From the NCBI GenBank assembly GCA_002452555.1, contig DKER01000123.1, positions 1 through 19,601 on the forward strand: a stretch of 19,601 nt of DNA. Direction: 5' to 3'. The notes under the pieces were generated by a model. It ran no database searches. It had not been told where the DNA came from and saw only the letters and a list, made by a program, of their open reading frames with translations. Position 1 is the stretch's first letter; the number at the start of each line of letters is the position of its first letter. The translations under genes and the position numbers were made by a program. The stretch is from Fidelibacterota bacterium UBA6817. Lineage in GTDB: Bacteria; Fidelibacterota; Fidelibacteria; Fidelibacterales; Fidelibacteraceae. This document shows positions 1-7,320 of this stretch, in pieces.

Positions 1-210
1 CAAACATTTGAAGAAGCATTAAACGAATTGGAAACACTGCTGTCCCGACTTGAGACAGGGGACGTTCCTTTGGATGAAATGCTTGAACTGTATGAACGGG
101 GTATCACGTTAAGTACATATTGCCGGAAAGCTTTGGAGGATGCACGGGAAAAACTTCAAATAATTACGGAGAGTCTCGATGATAAAGATGGAACAGAATC
201 AGCGTTATAA
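1..210 (+). CDS. xseB: Exodeoxyribonuclease VII small subunit, 5'-truncated by window edge
   Basis: Small subunit of exodeoxyribonuclease VII, which with XseA degrades single-stranded DNA to oligonucleotides in the cytoplasm. The reading frame is open from base 1 (Q-T-F-E-E-A-L-N-E-L...), so the true start lies upstream of the window. A TTG at 28 is only an internal codon. The visible 69 residues match the XseB fold: FEEALNELE, a conserved LE-G-PLDE-L-LYERG segment, then a helix with a CRK-L-A-EKL pattern. XseB proteins are usually about 70-90 residues, so only a few residues are missing. The 3' end overlaps nadK by 32 bases, suggesting co-transcription. Identification is by recognition of the conserved family pattern. 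Confidence 0.9.
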   Translation, partial: QTFEEALNELETLLSRLETGDVPLDEMLELYERGITLSTYCRKALEDAREKLQIITESLDDKDGTESAL

Positions 211-1075
211 TTTGGAACCATTCGGTATACTTGTAAATACGGGGAAAATCCGGGAGATAAAACCGGTTTTGCTGGAATTTTGCGACTACCTCCAAGCGAA
301 GAATGTTAAATATGTCCTTGAAGAGAGTCTGTATGTTAATATTCCTGAATTAGCTTCAAGCCTCCATTTGTCACGACAGGAAATGCTTGAGTTTTCACGA
401 TCAATTATTACTATTGGAGGAGACGGCACAATATTAAATGCCGCCAATCTTATCGGTGACAAAGAAATCCCGATTTTAGGGTTTCATATGGGGGAATTGG
501 GTTTTTTAGCTGAATTATCACGGTTTGATTATAAAGATAAAATGAATCATATCATTGAAGGTCTTATCCAACTTGATAACAGGATGGTTCTCCACAGTGA
601 AACAAGAAATGGGAAGAATTGCACATGTGAATTTGCTTTAAATGATTTTGTTCTCTTCAAAGGCTTATCTCCGCGTATGATGACTCTGACCGTTGAAATT
701 GATGGATATTTTATGAACACGTATCAGGCTGATGGACTCATAATATCAACACCGACCGGTTCGACTGCTTATTCATTATCCAGCAGCGGTCCTATTCTGA
801 CGCCTGACGTACCTGCAATTATTATTAATCCAATCTGTCCTCACACTCTCAGTCAAAGGCCCATGGTGATTGATGCAAATCGTCTGATACGCATAACATT
901 TGAACAAGTGCCTCAGGGCGCATATCTGACTGCAGATGGACAACATGTAGATAAACTCAACAGAAAAGCGGAAATTCTGATTAAAAAGGCTGAGCATAAT
1001 GTTCGATTGATCCGTTGTAAAGATTACAGCTACTTCGATGTTTTACGTCATAAGTTAAATTGGGGAAAACGTTAA
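179..1075 (+). CDS. nadK: NAD kinase
   Basis: ATP (or polyphosphate)-dependent NAD kinase, which makes NADP from NAD in the cytoplasm. The 298 residues are the normal family length. The catalytic GGDG motif is at residues 80-83. The second conserved motif, NDFVL, is at about 155-159. The substrate-binding segment starting DGLIISTPTGSTAYSLS lies at about 185-201, with a further conserved PICPHTLSQRP stretch downstream. The ATG at 179 is preferred because GGAGAG lies 5 bases upstream; an ATG three codons later (188) is the alternative. The start lies inside the end of xseB, and the stop shares one base with folB, so it sits within one tight operon. No regulatory feature is visible. Confidence 0.95.
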   Translation: MIKMEQNQRYNLEPFGILVNTGKIREIKPVLLEFCDYLQAKNVKYVLEESLYVNIPELASSLHLSRQEMLEFSRSIITIGGDGTILNAANLIGDKEIPILGFHMGELGFLAELSRFDYKDKMNHIIEGLIQLDNRMVLHSETRNGKNCTCEFALNDFVLFKGLSPRMMTLTVEIDGYFMNTYQADGLIISTPTGSTAYSLSSSGPILTPDVPAIIINPICPHTLSQRPMVIDANRLIRITFEQVPQGAYLTADGQHVDKLNRKAEILIKKAEHNVRLIRCKDYSYFDVLRHKLNWGKR

Positions 1076-1434
1076 TGAAAATGGACATTATCCGTTTAAA
1101 AAATATGGTGTTTTATGGTTTTCATGGTGTTGAAGAACATGAAAAAGAGTGGGGTGGTCGATTTGAAGTTGATCTCGAACTTCATTGCGATCTGAATGAA
1201 GCGATAGCAACGGACAAACTTCACGATACTGTGAATTATGAAAAAATTTATTCGTTGATCAACCGGCTTGTAACGTCGAGAAAGTACTATCTCATTGAAG
1301 CTCTGGCAGGGGAGATGTGCCGGTCCATTAAGGAGAAATATCCCAAAGTTCATGAAGTAACGGTGCGAATCCGTAAACCGAATGTTCCGATCAAAGGCGT
1401 GTTGGATACTGTTGAAGTTGAAGTGACACGATGA
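1075..1434 (+). CDS. folB: Dihydroneopterin aldolase
   Basis: Dihydroneopterin aldolase of folate synthesis. It cleaves 7,8-dihydroneopterin to 6-hydroxymethyl-7,8-dihydropterin and glycolaldehyde. The protein is 119 residues, normal for FolB. Visible family signatures are an N-terminal FYGFHGVEEHEKEWGG segment carrying the conserved Glu, a DTVNYEKIY segment, an LIEALAGEM segment, and a C-terminal RKPNVPIKG motif with the conserved Lys. The ATG at 1075 overlaps the nadK stop (TAATG), with a GGGG about 9 bases upstream. An in-frame TTG at 1060 and an ATG at 1081 are less convincing starts. The product feeds directly into FolK, whose gene overlaps this one by four bases (ATGA). Confidence 0.93.
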   Translation: MKMDIIRLKNMVFYGFHGVEEHEKEWGGRFEVDLELHCDLNEAIATDKLHDTVNYEKIYSLINRLVTSRKYYLIEALAGEMCRSIKEKYPKVHEVTVRIRKPNVPIKGVLDTVEVEVTR

Positions 1435-1931
1435 ATTCTTCAAAAGAAACATTTTTTCTCGGATTCGGTGCTAATTTGAAGGATGCGCTTGATACAGTTA
1501 ACCGTGCTATTCGCCGGATAGGGAATATAAAAGGAATTGATCTAATCCAAACCAGTCATTTTTATAGAACCGAGCCTTTGTATGATACGGAACAACCTGA
1601 TTTTATCAATGCTGTGGCTGAATTTTCTACGAATAAATCGCCGCATGAAATTTTGGATATTATTCAAAAAGTAGAGAATGAATTTGGTCGGTACCGAGAT
1701 CCTGCCCGCCGATACGGCCCCAGGACTCTGGATATTGACATTCTTTTTTGGGAAAACCGGAAGTTAAATGATGATATGCTTACTATTCCGCATAAAGAAT
1801 TCTCCCGGCGAAAATTTGTATTAGAGCCTATGGGTGAAATCGCCTTAAATTATACGGTCCCGGGAACGGATAAAACAATCCGGGATTTTATTGCAGAATG
1901 TCCTGATCAGTCAAAAGTGGAGAAAATCTGA
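1431..1931 (+). CDS. folK: 6-hydroxymethyl-7,8-dihydropterin pyrophosphokinase (HPPK)
   Basis: HPPK transfers pyrophosphate from ATP to 6-hydroxymethyl-7,8-dihydropterin, the step after FolB in folate synthesis. The 166-residue protein shows the family features in order: the N-terminal FLGFGANL strand and turn, a HFYRTEPLYDTEQPDFINAV segment, and the signature RYGPRTLDIDILF at about 94-106. The two Mg-binding Asp (about 101 and 103) are in that signature, followed by PHKEFSRRKFVLEPM. The ATG overlaps the folB stop, and the stop codon directly abuts the next ATG at 1932. This is typical of translationally coupled genes. No missing catalytic residues were noticed. Confidence 0.95.
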   Translation: MNSSKETFFLGFGANLKDALDTVNRAIRRIGNIKGIDLIQTSHFYRTEPLYDTEQPDFINAVAEFSTNKSPHEILDIIQKVENEFGRYRDPARRYGPRTLDIDILFWENRKLNDDMLTIPHKEFSRRKFVLEPMGEIALNYTVPGTDKTIRDFIAECPDQSKVEKI

Positions 1932-2576
1932 ATGCAGAGACCTGCTTACTATATCGCAATCGAAGGTGTGATCGGTGTTGGTAAAACAAGTCTTTCACAA
2001 ATCCTTGCCAAAAGACTGGGTGCACGTCTCGTATTGGAAAAATTTGAAGAAAACCCTTTTCTCAGTGATTTTTATAAAGATCGTGAAAGATATGCCTTTC
2101 AGACGCAGATATTTTTTTTGCTCAGCAGGTATCGTCAACAGATGGAACTCTTTCAGACAGAGCTTTTTCATCAGAATCTGGTTACCGATTATTTGTTTAT
2201 AAAAGATAAACTTTTTGCCTATCTGAACCTGAATGAAAAAGAGCTCAAACTGTATGATCAAATGTTATCTTTGCTGATTCGCCAGATACCAAAACCGGAT
2301 CTTGTCATTTATTTGCAGGCGGACTCAGAAAGGCTGCTGAAAAATATCTCTTTCAGAGGAAGAGATTATGAAAGGAATATGGATAAAGATTATATCGAGG
2401 CACTAAATCAAATGTATAATCAATATTTTTTTCGATATAATGACACACCCCTTTTGATTATCAATACAACAGACATTGATTTTGTGCACAATGAAGAAGA
2501 TTTGAATGAAATTTTAACGTATATACAAAAACCACCGGCCGGTACAAAATTATACAGGCCGGTAAGGAAGTCATAA
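1932..2576 (+). CDS. Deoxynucleoside kinase (deoxyadenosine/deoxyguanosine kinase type)
   Basis: Cytoplasmic kinase of the dNK family that phosphorylates a deoxynucleoside in the salvage pathway. The 214 residues contain a P-loop, GVIGVGKTS, at about 12-20. They also contain the EKFEENPFL and FYKDRERYAFQTQIFFL segments seen in Dak/Dgk-type enzymes. A DYLFIKDKLFA segment at about 86-96 and a lid-region R-GRDYERNMDKDYIEALN follow. These patterns favour a bacterial deoxyadenosine/deoxyguanosine kinase over thymidine kinase 2. Exact substrate preference cannot be read from sequence. The start codon immediately follows the folK stop. The pairing of folK with a dNK gene suggests joint expression of folate and nucleotide metabolism, which is inference from position only. 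Confidence 0.85.
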   Translation: MQRPAYYIAIEGVIGVGKTSLSQILAKRLGARLVLEKFEENPFLSDFYKDRERYAFQTQIFFLLSRYRQQMELFQTELFHQNLVTDYLFIKDKLFAYLNLNEKELKLYDQMLSLLIRQIPKPDLVIYLQADSERLLKNISFRGRDYERNMDKDYIEALNQMYNQYFFRYNDTPLLIINTTDIDFVHNEEDLNEILTYIQKPPAGTKLYRPVRKS

Positions 2577-2776
2577 TGAATAGAGTTATCGGTTATATTA
2601 TAGCAATTTATATACTTACTGTCCTTTATCGTAAATGGATTAAACCTGAACTGCTTAAATGGCTGGAAAAACATCAGAAGAATCCAATTATTAACGATAA
2701 AACTCAAAAAGATCCCCATGAAAACACTATTCCCGGGGATGATATCGTTGATGTGGATTATAAAGAGATTGATTGA
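2576..2776 (+). CDS. Small single-pass membrane protein with acidic tail (DUF4834-like)
   Basis: A 66-residue protein of unknown function. One hydrophobic helix spans about residues 4-18. A basic stretch (RKWIKPELLKWLEKHQKN) follows, and the tail is hydrophilic and acidic, ending DIVDVDYKEID. The tail resembles the 'YVD(Y/F)EE' endings that I recall from DUF4834 small membrane proteins of Bacteroidetes; this is a memory-based resemblance, not a search result. The ATG overlaps the stop of the deoxynucleoside kinase by one base (TAATG), which supports translation as the last gene of the xseB-nadK-folB-folK-dNK operon. No catalytic motif is present. Confidence 0.65.
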   Translation: MNRVIGYIIAIYILTVLYRKWIKPELLKWLEKHQKNPIINDKTQKDPHENTIPGDDIVDVDYKEID

Positions 2777-2888
2777 ATACCGGTAGCGATCAGTCGACAG
2801 TCGGCAGTGGTCAGTCAGCAGGCAATCAACTTTTTGACTGTCGACTGTCCACTGCGAGCGCAGCGAGCCTTAATCGATTTTCAATTTA
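2777..2888. repeat. Repeat-rich convergent junction with perfect 12-bp inverted repeat
   Basis: Non-coding junction between the converging small membrane protein gene and uvrA. CAGTCGACAGTC at 2791-2802 is perfectly inverted as GACTGTCGACTG at 2836-2847, with a 33-base spacer. Overlapping this, CAGTGGTCAGTC (2805-2816) is inverted with one mismatch at 2843-2854. GCGAGCGCAGCGAGC follows at 2854-2868; it consists of GCGAGC-GCA-GCGAGC. The same words recur at the right edge of the window. As RNA or single-stranded DNA the inverted repeat could fold into a strong hairpin. It may separate the two converging transcripts, but there is no proper T-tract for a classical terminator. The repeat looks like a member of a dispersed intergenic repeat family. 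Confidence 0.8.
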
Positions 2889-5729
2889 TCACCCATCACA
2901 CACTTCAGAGCCGATCACTTTCTCCAAATATTTTCCCGTATATGATGTTGGATGTTTAATAATTTCTTCCGGGTGGCCTGTTGCAACAACCTGTCCGCCT
3001 CCGTCACCGCCGTCTGGACCCAGATCAATGATGTAATCAGCAGTTTTTATAACATCAATGTTGTGTTCAATGACAAGTACCGTATTTCCTTTTTTAACCA
3101 GTTTATGAAGAACGTTAAGGAGCATTTCCACATCGGCAAAATGAAGACCCGTAGTAGGTTCATCTAAAACATACAATGTTCGACCGGTTCCTATTCTGCT
3201 TAGTTCTGTTGATAGCTTAACACGCTGCGCTTCACCGCCGGATAAGGTAGTTGCCTGTTGTCCCAAATGAATATATCCAAGTCCAACATCTGCCAGAGTT
3301 TTTAGCTTCCGTTTGATGGCAGGGTGGTTTTTAAAGAATTCAAGTGCTTCTTCAACGGTCATATCCAAAATATTGGCAATGGTTTTTCCCCGGTATTTGA
3401 TTTGCAATGTTTCTCTGTTATACCGTTCACCTTTACATTCTTCGCAACGTACATAGACATCCGGCAAAAAATGCATTTCAATTTTTATAATACCGTCTCC
3501 ACTGCATGCTTCACATCGGCCGCCCTTTACATTAAAACTGAATCGGCCGGGTGAATATCCTCGCAATTTTGAATCAGGACGTGAAGCAAACAACTCGCGA
3601 ATATGCGTAAATACACCCGTATAGGTTGCCGGATTTGATCGGGGGGTACGGCCAATGGGAGACTGGTTAATATTTATGATTTTATCCAGATATTCAATTC
3701 CGGATATGGATTGGTAGGGGAGAGCAGTTGCTTTGGCATTCATTAAATTTCTGTTGAGAATGGGTACCAGAGTTTCATTGATCAATGTGCTTTTGCCAGA
3801 GCCGCTGACACCGGTAACACATACCAATTGCCCTAAAGGAATACTTACGGTTATAGATTGAAGATTGTTGCCCTGTGCGCCGTGTAATGTTAATAATTTA
3901 CCGTTTCCCTTATTTCTTTTCTTCGGTATTGAAATTTTCCGTGTTCCACTGAGAAACATACCGGTGAGACTGTCCGGACATTTCTTTATCTGATCAATTG
4001 GACCGGATACAACAATTTCACCGCCATGAAGGCCTGCCCCCGGTCCCATATCAAGAATCCAATCAGATTCTTCCATGGTCTCCTGATCATGTTCGATAAC
4101 AATGATCGAATTCCCTAAATCCCTGAGTTTTTTTAGGGTTTGTAACAGTCTGTGATTATCCTTCTGATGAAGTCCGATGCTGGGTTCATCCAGGATGTAA
4201 AGAACACCTGTCAATAGTGAACCAATCTGTGTAGCTAAACGGATTCGTTGAGCTTCACCTCCGGATAACGTGCCGGCACTTCTATTTAATGTTAAGTACC
4301 CTAAACCGACATTTACCAAAAAACCATACCTGTCTTTTATCTCTTTCAAAATCTGGCTGGATATCTGCTGTTCGGTTTGGTTTAATCGGAGTGTGTTGAA
4401 AAATTCCAGTCCTTCTTTAACGGACATGCGTGAAATGTCATCAATGTTTTTATTATTAATTAAAACACTCATACTGGAGCGCCTTAATCGGCTTCCTCCG
4501 CAAATGCGGCAATCTTCCATACTCATGAATTTTTCTATCCATGCATGTATGCTGCTGCTTTTGGTCTGGTGGTACCGTCGTTTCAGATTATTGATAACGC
4601 CTTCCCACCCTCCTTTATATTCGCCGGACCACCGATCACTTTCATAGGAAATAGTAATTTTTTCATCACCTGTACCATATAGAAGCACGTTCTGAACGTC
4701 TGGCGATAGTTTGTACCAGGGGGTTGTAAACTTAAAATTATATTCGTTAGCCAGACTTTTCAGGATACTTGAGAAATAATTCCCCCGCGGTTGCTCACCC
4801 AGCGGTACGACAGCACCGCCGATCAGACTTAATTTCTTGTCCGGGACAACTAAATCGGGTGATATTTCCATCTGACTTCCCAAACCTGAACAAGCGGGAC
4901 AGGCACCAATGGGATTATTGAAAGAAAACATCCGCGGAGTGAGTTCTTCATAACTGACTTCCGGGTGATTCGGACAGGCATAATGTTCACTGAACCCGTG
5001 TTCTGTTTTACCGTTCTCATCTATAATGACATTTCCTTTGCCCATTTTTAACGCAAGTTCAATGCTGTCTGTCAAACGTGCATGGATTCCTTCCTGAATT
5101 ACCAGTCGATCAATGACAAGCTCAATGGTATGTTTGAAATTTTTAGACAGACTCAGATCCTGAGATAAAGGAGTGATCTTTCCGTCTATCCGGGCCCGGA
5201 TAAAACCTTCTTTTCTCATTTCCCTGAAAAGATCTTTAAACTCTCCTTTTCGCTCGTGAATAAGGGGTGCAAATATCTGGATTTTCGTTTCAACCGGCAG
5301 ATTCATCACCGAATCTACAATCTGCTGTACCGTCATCCGTGTAACGGGAGTTCCACAAATAAAACAATGCGGCTTGCCAATCCGCGCAAACAATAAACGA
5401 AGATAATCGTGAATTTCTGTTACCGTGCCAACCGTTGACCGGGGATTCCTGTGAGTTGTCTTCTGCTCAATGGATATGGCCGGAGACAATCCTTCAATGT
5501 AATCAACGTCCGGTTTTTCCATGAGCCCTAAAAACTGCCGCGCATACGACGACAAAGATTCTACATAACGACGATGCCCTTCAGCATACAATGTATCAAA
5601 TGCAAGAGAAGATTTACCGCTTCCGGATAAACCGGTTATGACAACCAGCTTGTTCCGGGGAATGGATGTGTTGATGTTCTTTAAATTGTGTTCTCTGGCT
5701 CCGCTGATTTTTATAAAATCGTTGTTCAT
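2889..5729 (-). CDS. uvrA: UvrABC excinuclease subunit A
   Basis: DNA-damage recognition ATPase of nucleotide excision repair, acting with UvrB and UvrC. The 946 residues are normal UvrA length. The first Walker A, GLSGSGKS, is at about 33-40 and the second, GVSGSGKS, at about 640. Both ABC signature LSGGEAQR motifs and both D-EPS/T-GLH Walker B regions are present. Zinc-binding cysteines are visible: CPNH...CPAC near 250-285 and CEAC...CEEC in the second half, with CRIC in between. The first zinc module has CxxH instead of the CxxC known from E. coli. The ATG at 5729 is chosen because AGGAG (5734-5738 on this strand) precedes it and the protein then begins as in the family. A frame extending 32 codons further upstream has no family-like sequence. 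Transcribed alone, convergent with the folate operon. Confidence 0.97.
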   Translation of the reverse strand: MNNDFIKISGAREHNLKNINTSIPRNKLVVITGLSGSGKSSLAFDTLYAEGHRRYVESLSSYARQFLGLMEKPDVDYIEGLSPAISIEQKTTHRNPRSTVGTVTEIHDYLRLLFARIGKPHCFICGTPVTRMTVQQIVDSVMNLPVETKIQIFAPLIHERKGEFKDLFREMRKEGFIRARIDGKITPLSQDLSLSKNFKHTIELVIDRLVIQEGIHARLTDSIELALKMGKGNVIIDENGKTEHGFSEHYACPNHPEVSYEELTPRMFSFNNPIGACPACSGLGSQMEISPDLVVPDKKLSLIGGAVVPLGEQPRGNYFSSILKSLANEYNFKFTTPWYKLSPDVQNVLLYGTGDEKITISYESDRWSGEYKGGWEGVINNLKRRYHQTKSSSIHAWIEKFMSMEDCRICGGSRLRRSSMSVLINNKNIDDISRMSVKEGLEFFNTLRLNQTEQQISSQILKEIKDRYGFLVNVGLGYLTLNRSAGTLSGGEAQRIRLATQIGSLLTGVLYILDEPSIGLHQKDNHRLLQTLKKLRDLGNSIIVIEHDQETMEESDWILDMGPGAGLHGGEIVVSGPIDQIKKCPDSLTGMFLSGTRKISIPKKRNKGNGKLLTLHGAQGNNLQSITVSIPLGQLVCVTGVSGSGKSTLINETLVPILNRNLMNAKATALPYQSISGIEYLDKIININQSPIGRTPRSNPATYTGVFTHIRELFASRPDSKLRGYSPGRFSFNVKGGRCEACSGDGIIKIEMHFLPDVYVRCEECKGERYNRETLQIKYRGKTIANILDMTVEEALEFFKNHPAIKRKLKTLADVGLGYIHLGQQATTLSGGEAQRVKLSTELSRIGTGRTLYVLDEPTTGLHFADVEMLLNVLHKLVKKGNTVLVIEHNIDVIKTADYIIDLGPDGGDGGGQVVATGHPEEIIKHPTSYTGKYLEKVIGSEVCDG

Positions 5730-5733
5730 TGGA

Positions 5734-5738
5734 CTCCT
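5734..5738 (-). promoter_or_regulatory. Ribosome binding site deciding the uvrA start
   Basis: AGGAG on the minus strand, 4 bases upstream of the ATG at 5729. It supports this start over the ATG at 5825, which would add 32 residues unlike UvrA. Confidence 0.75.
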
Positions 5739-5885
5739 GATGTTAAAAATCAATTTGAAATTTACGAAAACTTTAACAATAAATGCGGATTCTTTATAAA
5801 AATTAATGTATGTAAATCGAATCAACCAATTGTTCTGTCTTTTCTTTATACTTTAACAATTGTGATATAAATTCTGAAAATATGT

Positions 5886-5891
5886 GAGGTG
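5886..5891 (+). promoter_or_regulatory. Ribosome binding site supporting the TTG start of anmK
   Basis: GAGGTG lies 5 bases upstream of TTG 5897, within a longer TGTGAGGTGATG stretch. The ATG at 5892 in another frame runs into a stop after four codons. The first in-frame ATG (5915) is too far away for this site, so TTG is the likely start. Confidence 0.65.
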
Positions 5892-5896
5892 ATGAT

Positions 5897-7030
5897 TTGG
5901 GACTGACTAAACTCATGAAGAAAAAAGGCAAGATCAGAACAGCCGGCTTAATGACAGGTACATCTATGGACGGTCTGGATATTTGTGTTGCCGATATTGA
6001 TCTGACAGAAAAAGGATTGATTTACTCTGTAATTTATTCTGACTTTATTCCTTATCCCGATTCACTCAAAATGAAGATAAGAAATGGGTTATGCGGCACA
6101 ACACCGGAGCTCTGTGCTTTAAATTACGATTTAGGCCGGTTTTATGCTGATGAACTTGATAAGAGTCTGAAAAATCAGGGGATTGATAAAATTGAGCTCA
6201 TTGGCAGTCATGGGCAGACCATGCATCACATAAATGAACATTCAACACTTCAGATTGGGGAACCGTCTTTTTTAGCTCAGAAATTTAATGTGCCGGTTAT
6301 TTCAGATTTCAGAGCCGGTGATATCGCGGCAGGAGGAACAGGAGCCCCCCTGATCCCGGCTGTTGATGTGTGGTTGTTCCAACATGAAAAACTGGGACGA
6401 TGCCTTTTAAATATCGGAGGTGTGGCAAATATTACACTCATTCCCCCGATGGGTTTGAAGTTGCCGGTTCTGGGTTTTGATACAGGACCGGGAATGGGTT
6501 TATTGGATGAGCGCTATAAGCAATTATTTCCCGGAGATTATGACCGGGATGGACTTGAAGCATTGAAGGGAACGATTGATCATATTCTTCTTTCTGGTTG
6601 GATGCAACACCCTTTTATCAGAAAAAAACCACCAAAATCAACAGGAAGGGATGAGTTTGGGCAAGGCTGGCTTGCAGAACACGGTCAGGAATTGGAAAAA
6701 ACGAAGCCTCACTCACAACTGGCCACACTGGCTGCCTTTACAGCTGAAACCATCGTTCAAAGTATAATACCTTACCAAAAAAAATATCAAATTGCAGAAC
6801 TCCTGACCGGCGGAGGGGGGAGCCGTCATCCATTCATTATGAATGTGTTGAAAGAAAAGCTTCCAAATTTGAAGATTCAATCTGTTCAAAATAGCGGCGT
6901 GAATCCGGATTCTAAAGAAGCGTTAGGTTTCGCCATACTGGCCTGTGCCCGAATACGGGGAATTCCGGGTAATATTCCCACGGTAACAGGTGCCGGAAGA
7001 TATGCGGTTCTGGGGAAAATTACGGTTTAA
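5897..7030 (+). CDS. anmK: Anhydro-N-acetylmuramic acid kinase
   Basis: AnmK converts 1,6-anhydro-N-acetylmuramic acid to MurNAc-6-phosphate with ATP, in recycling of peptidoglycan fragments in the cytoplasm. The 377 residues are close to the usual length of about 370. Family signatures seen are GLMTGTSMDGLD at about 17-28, IGSHGQTMHH, a QIGEPSFLA segment, DFRAGDIAAGGTGAPL with the conserved Asp, LLNIGGVANIT, GFDTGPGM and LLTGGGGSRHPF. These belong to the ASKHA-type kinase fold. The start is TTG with a well-placed ribosome binding site. The gene is divergent from uvrA across 167 AT-rich bases in which I could not fix a promoter. It lies directly ahead of an envelope-glycan operon but is separated from it by 290 bases, so co-transcription is uncertain. 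Confidence 0.95.
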   Translation: MGLTKLMKKKGKIRTAGLMTGTSMDGLDICVADIDLTEKGLIYSVIYSDFIPYPDSLKMKIRNGLCGTTPELCALNYDLGRFYADELDKSLKNQGIDKIELIGSHGQTMHHINEHSTLQIGEPSFLAQKFNVPVISDFRAGDIAAGGTGAPLIPAVDVWLFQHEKLGRCLLNIGGVANITLIPPMGLKLPVLGFDTGPGMGLLDERYKQLFPGDYDRDGLEALKGTIDHILLSGWMQHPFIRKKPPKSTGRDEFGQGWLAEHGQELEKTKPHSQLATLAAFTAETIVQSIIPYQKKYQIAELLTGGGGSRHPFIMNVLKEKLPNLKIQSVQNSGVNPDSKEALGFAILACARIRGIPGNIPTVTGAGRYAVLGKITV

Positions 7031-7320
7031 GCCAATTATTGCTAAAGGCAGTTATCATATCTACCAAAAGTGCGGTTTATAAATGTGTTGAAAATAGCTG
7101 TGATCATATCAAAGCTTGGTGAAAGGCTAAACATATTGAAATGATATATGCCGGGTGCGTACTTAACTGATGAATTCTTAAATATGTTAACTGCAATTTT
7201 TAAATGATTCAGATGTTTTGTTTCTCCCAACAATTACGTCTGTCAAGTATGCACGCAGTTATATTAATCCTGAAAAAAGATTATATTATTTCCTAAATTA
7301 CCAACAAATAAAGGGTGGAA

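Noticed and set aside
2777..2888. Classical bidirectional intrinsic terminator
   Set aside because: The inverted repeat is strong, but no T-tract follows it in either direction; only five T lie in the loop-side sequence.
2773..3036. Open frame of 87 codons through the repeat block into the end of uvrA
   Set aside because: Serine-rich translation of repeats, then antisense uvrA; no ribosome site and no family resemblance.
4270..4647. 125-codon open frame on the plus strand opposite uvrA
   Set aside because: Lies wholly within uvrA, whose frame is conserved throughout; the product looks like a shadow translation.
5730..5825. Upstream extension of uvrA by 32 codons
   Set aside because: The residues are unlike UvrA, and a ribosome site sits directly before the ATG at 5729.
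5730..5896. Divergent uvrA/anmK promoters
   Set aside because: TTGTTC at 5830 and TATACT at 5847 are only 11 bases apart, and no better-spaced pair was found, so no promoter is called. No SOS-box-like CTG-N10-CAG was noticed either.
7042..7233. 63-codon minus-strand frame between anmK and the glycan operon
   Set aside because: TTG start and no recognised family; the composition fits random AT-rich sequence. Not excluded, but not supported.
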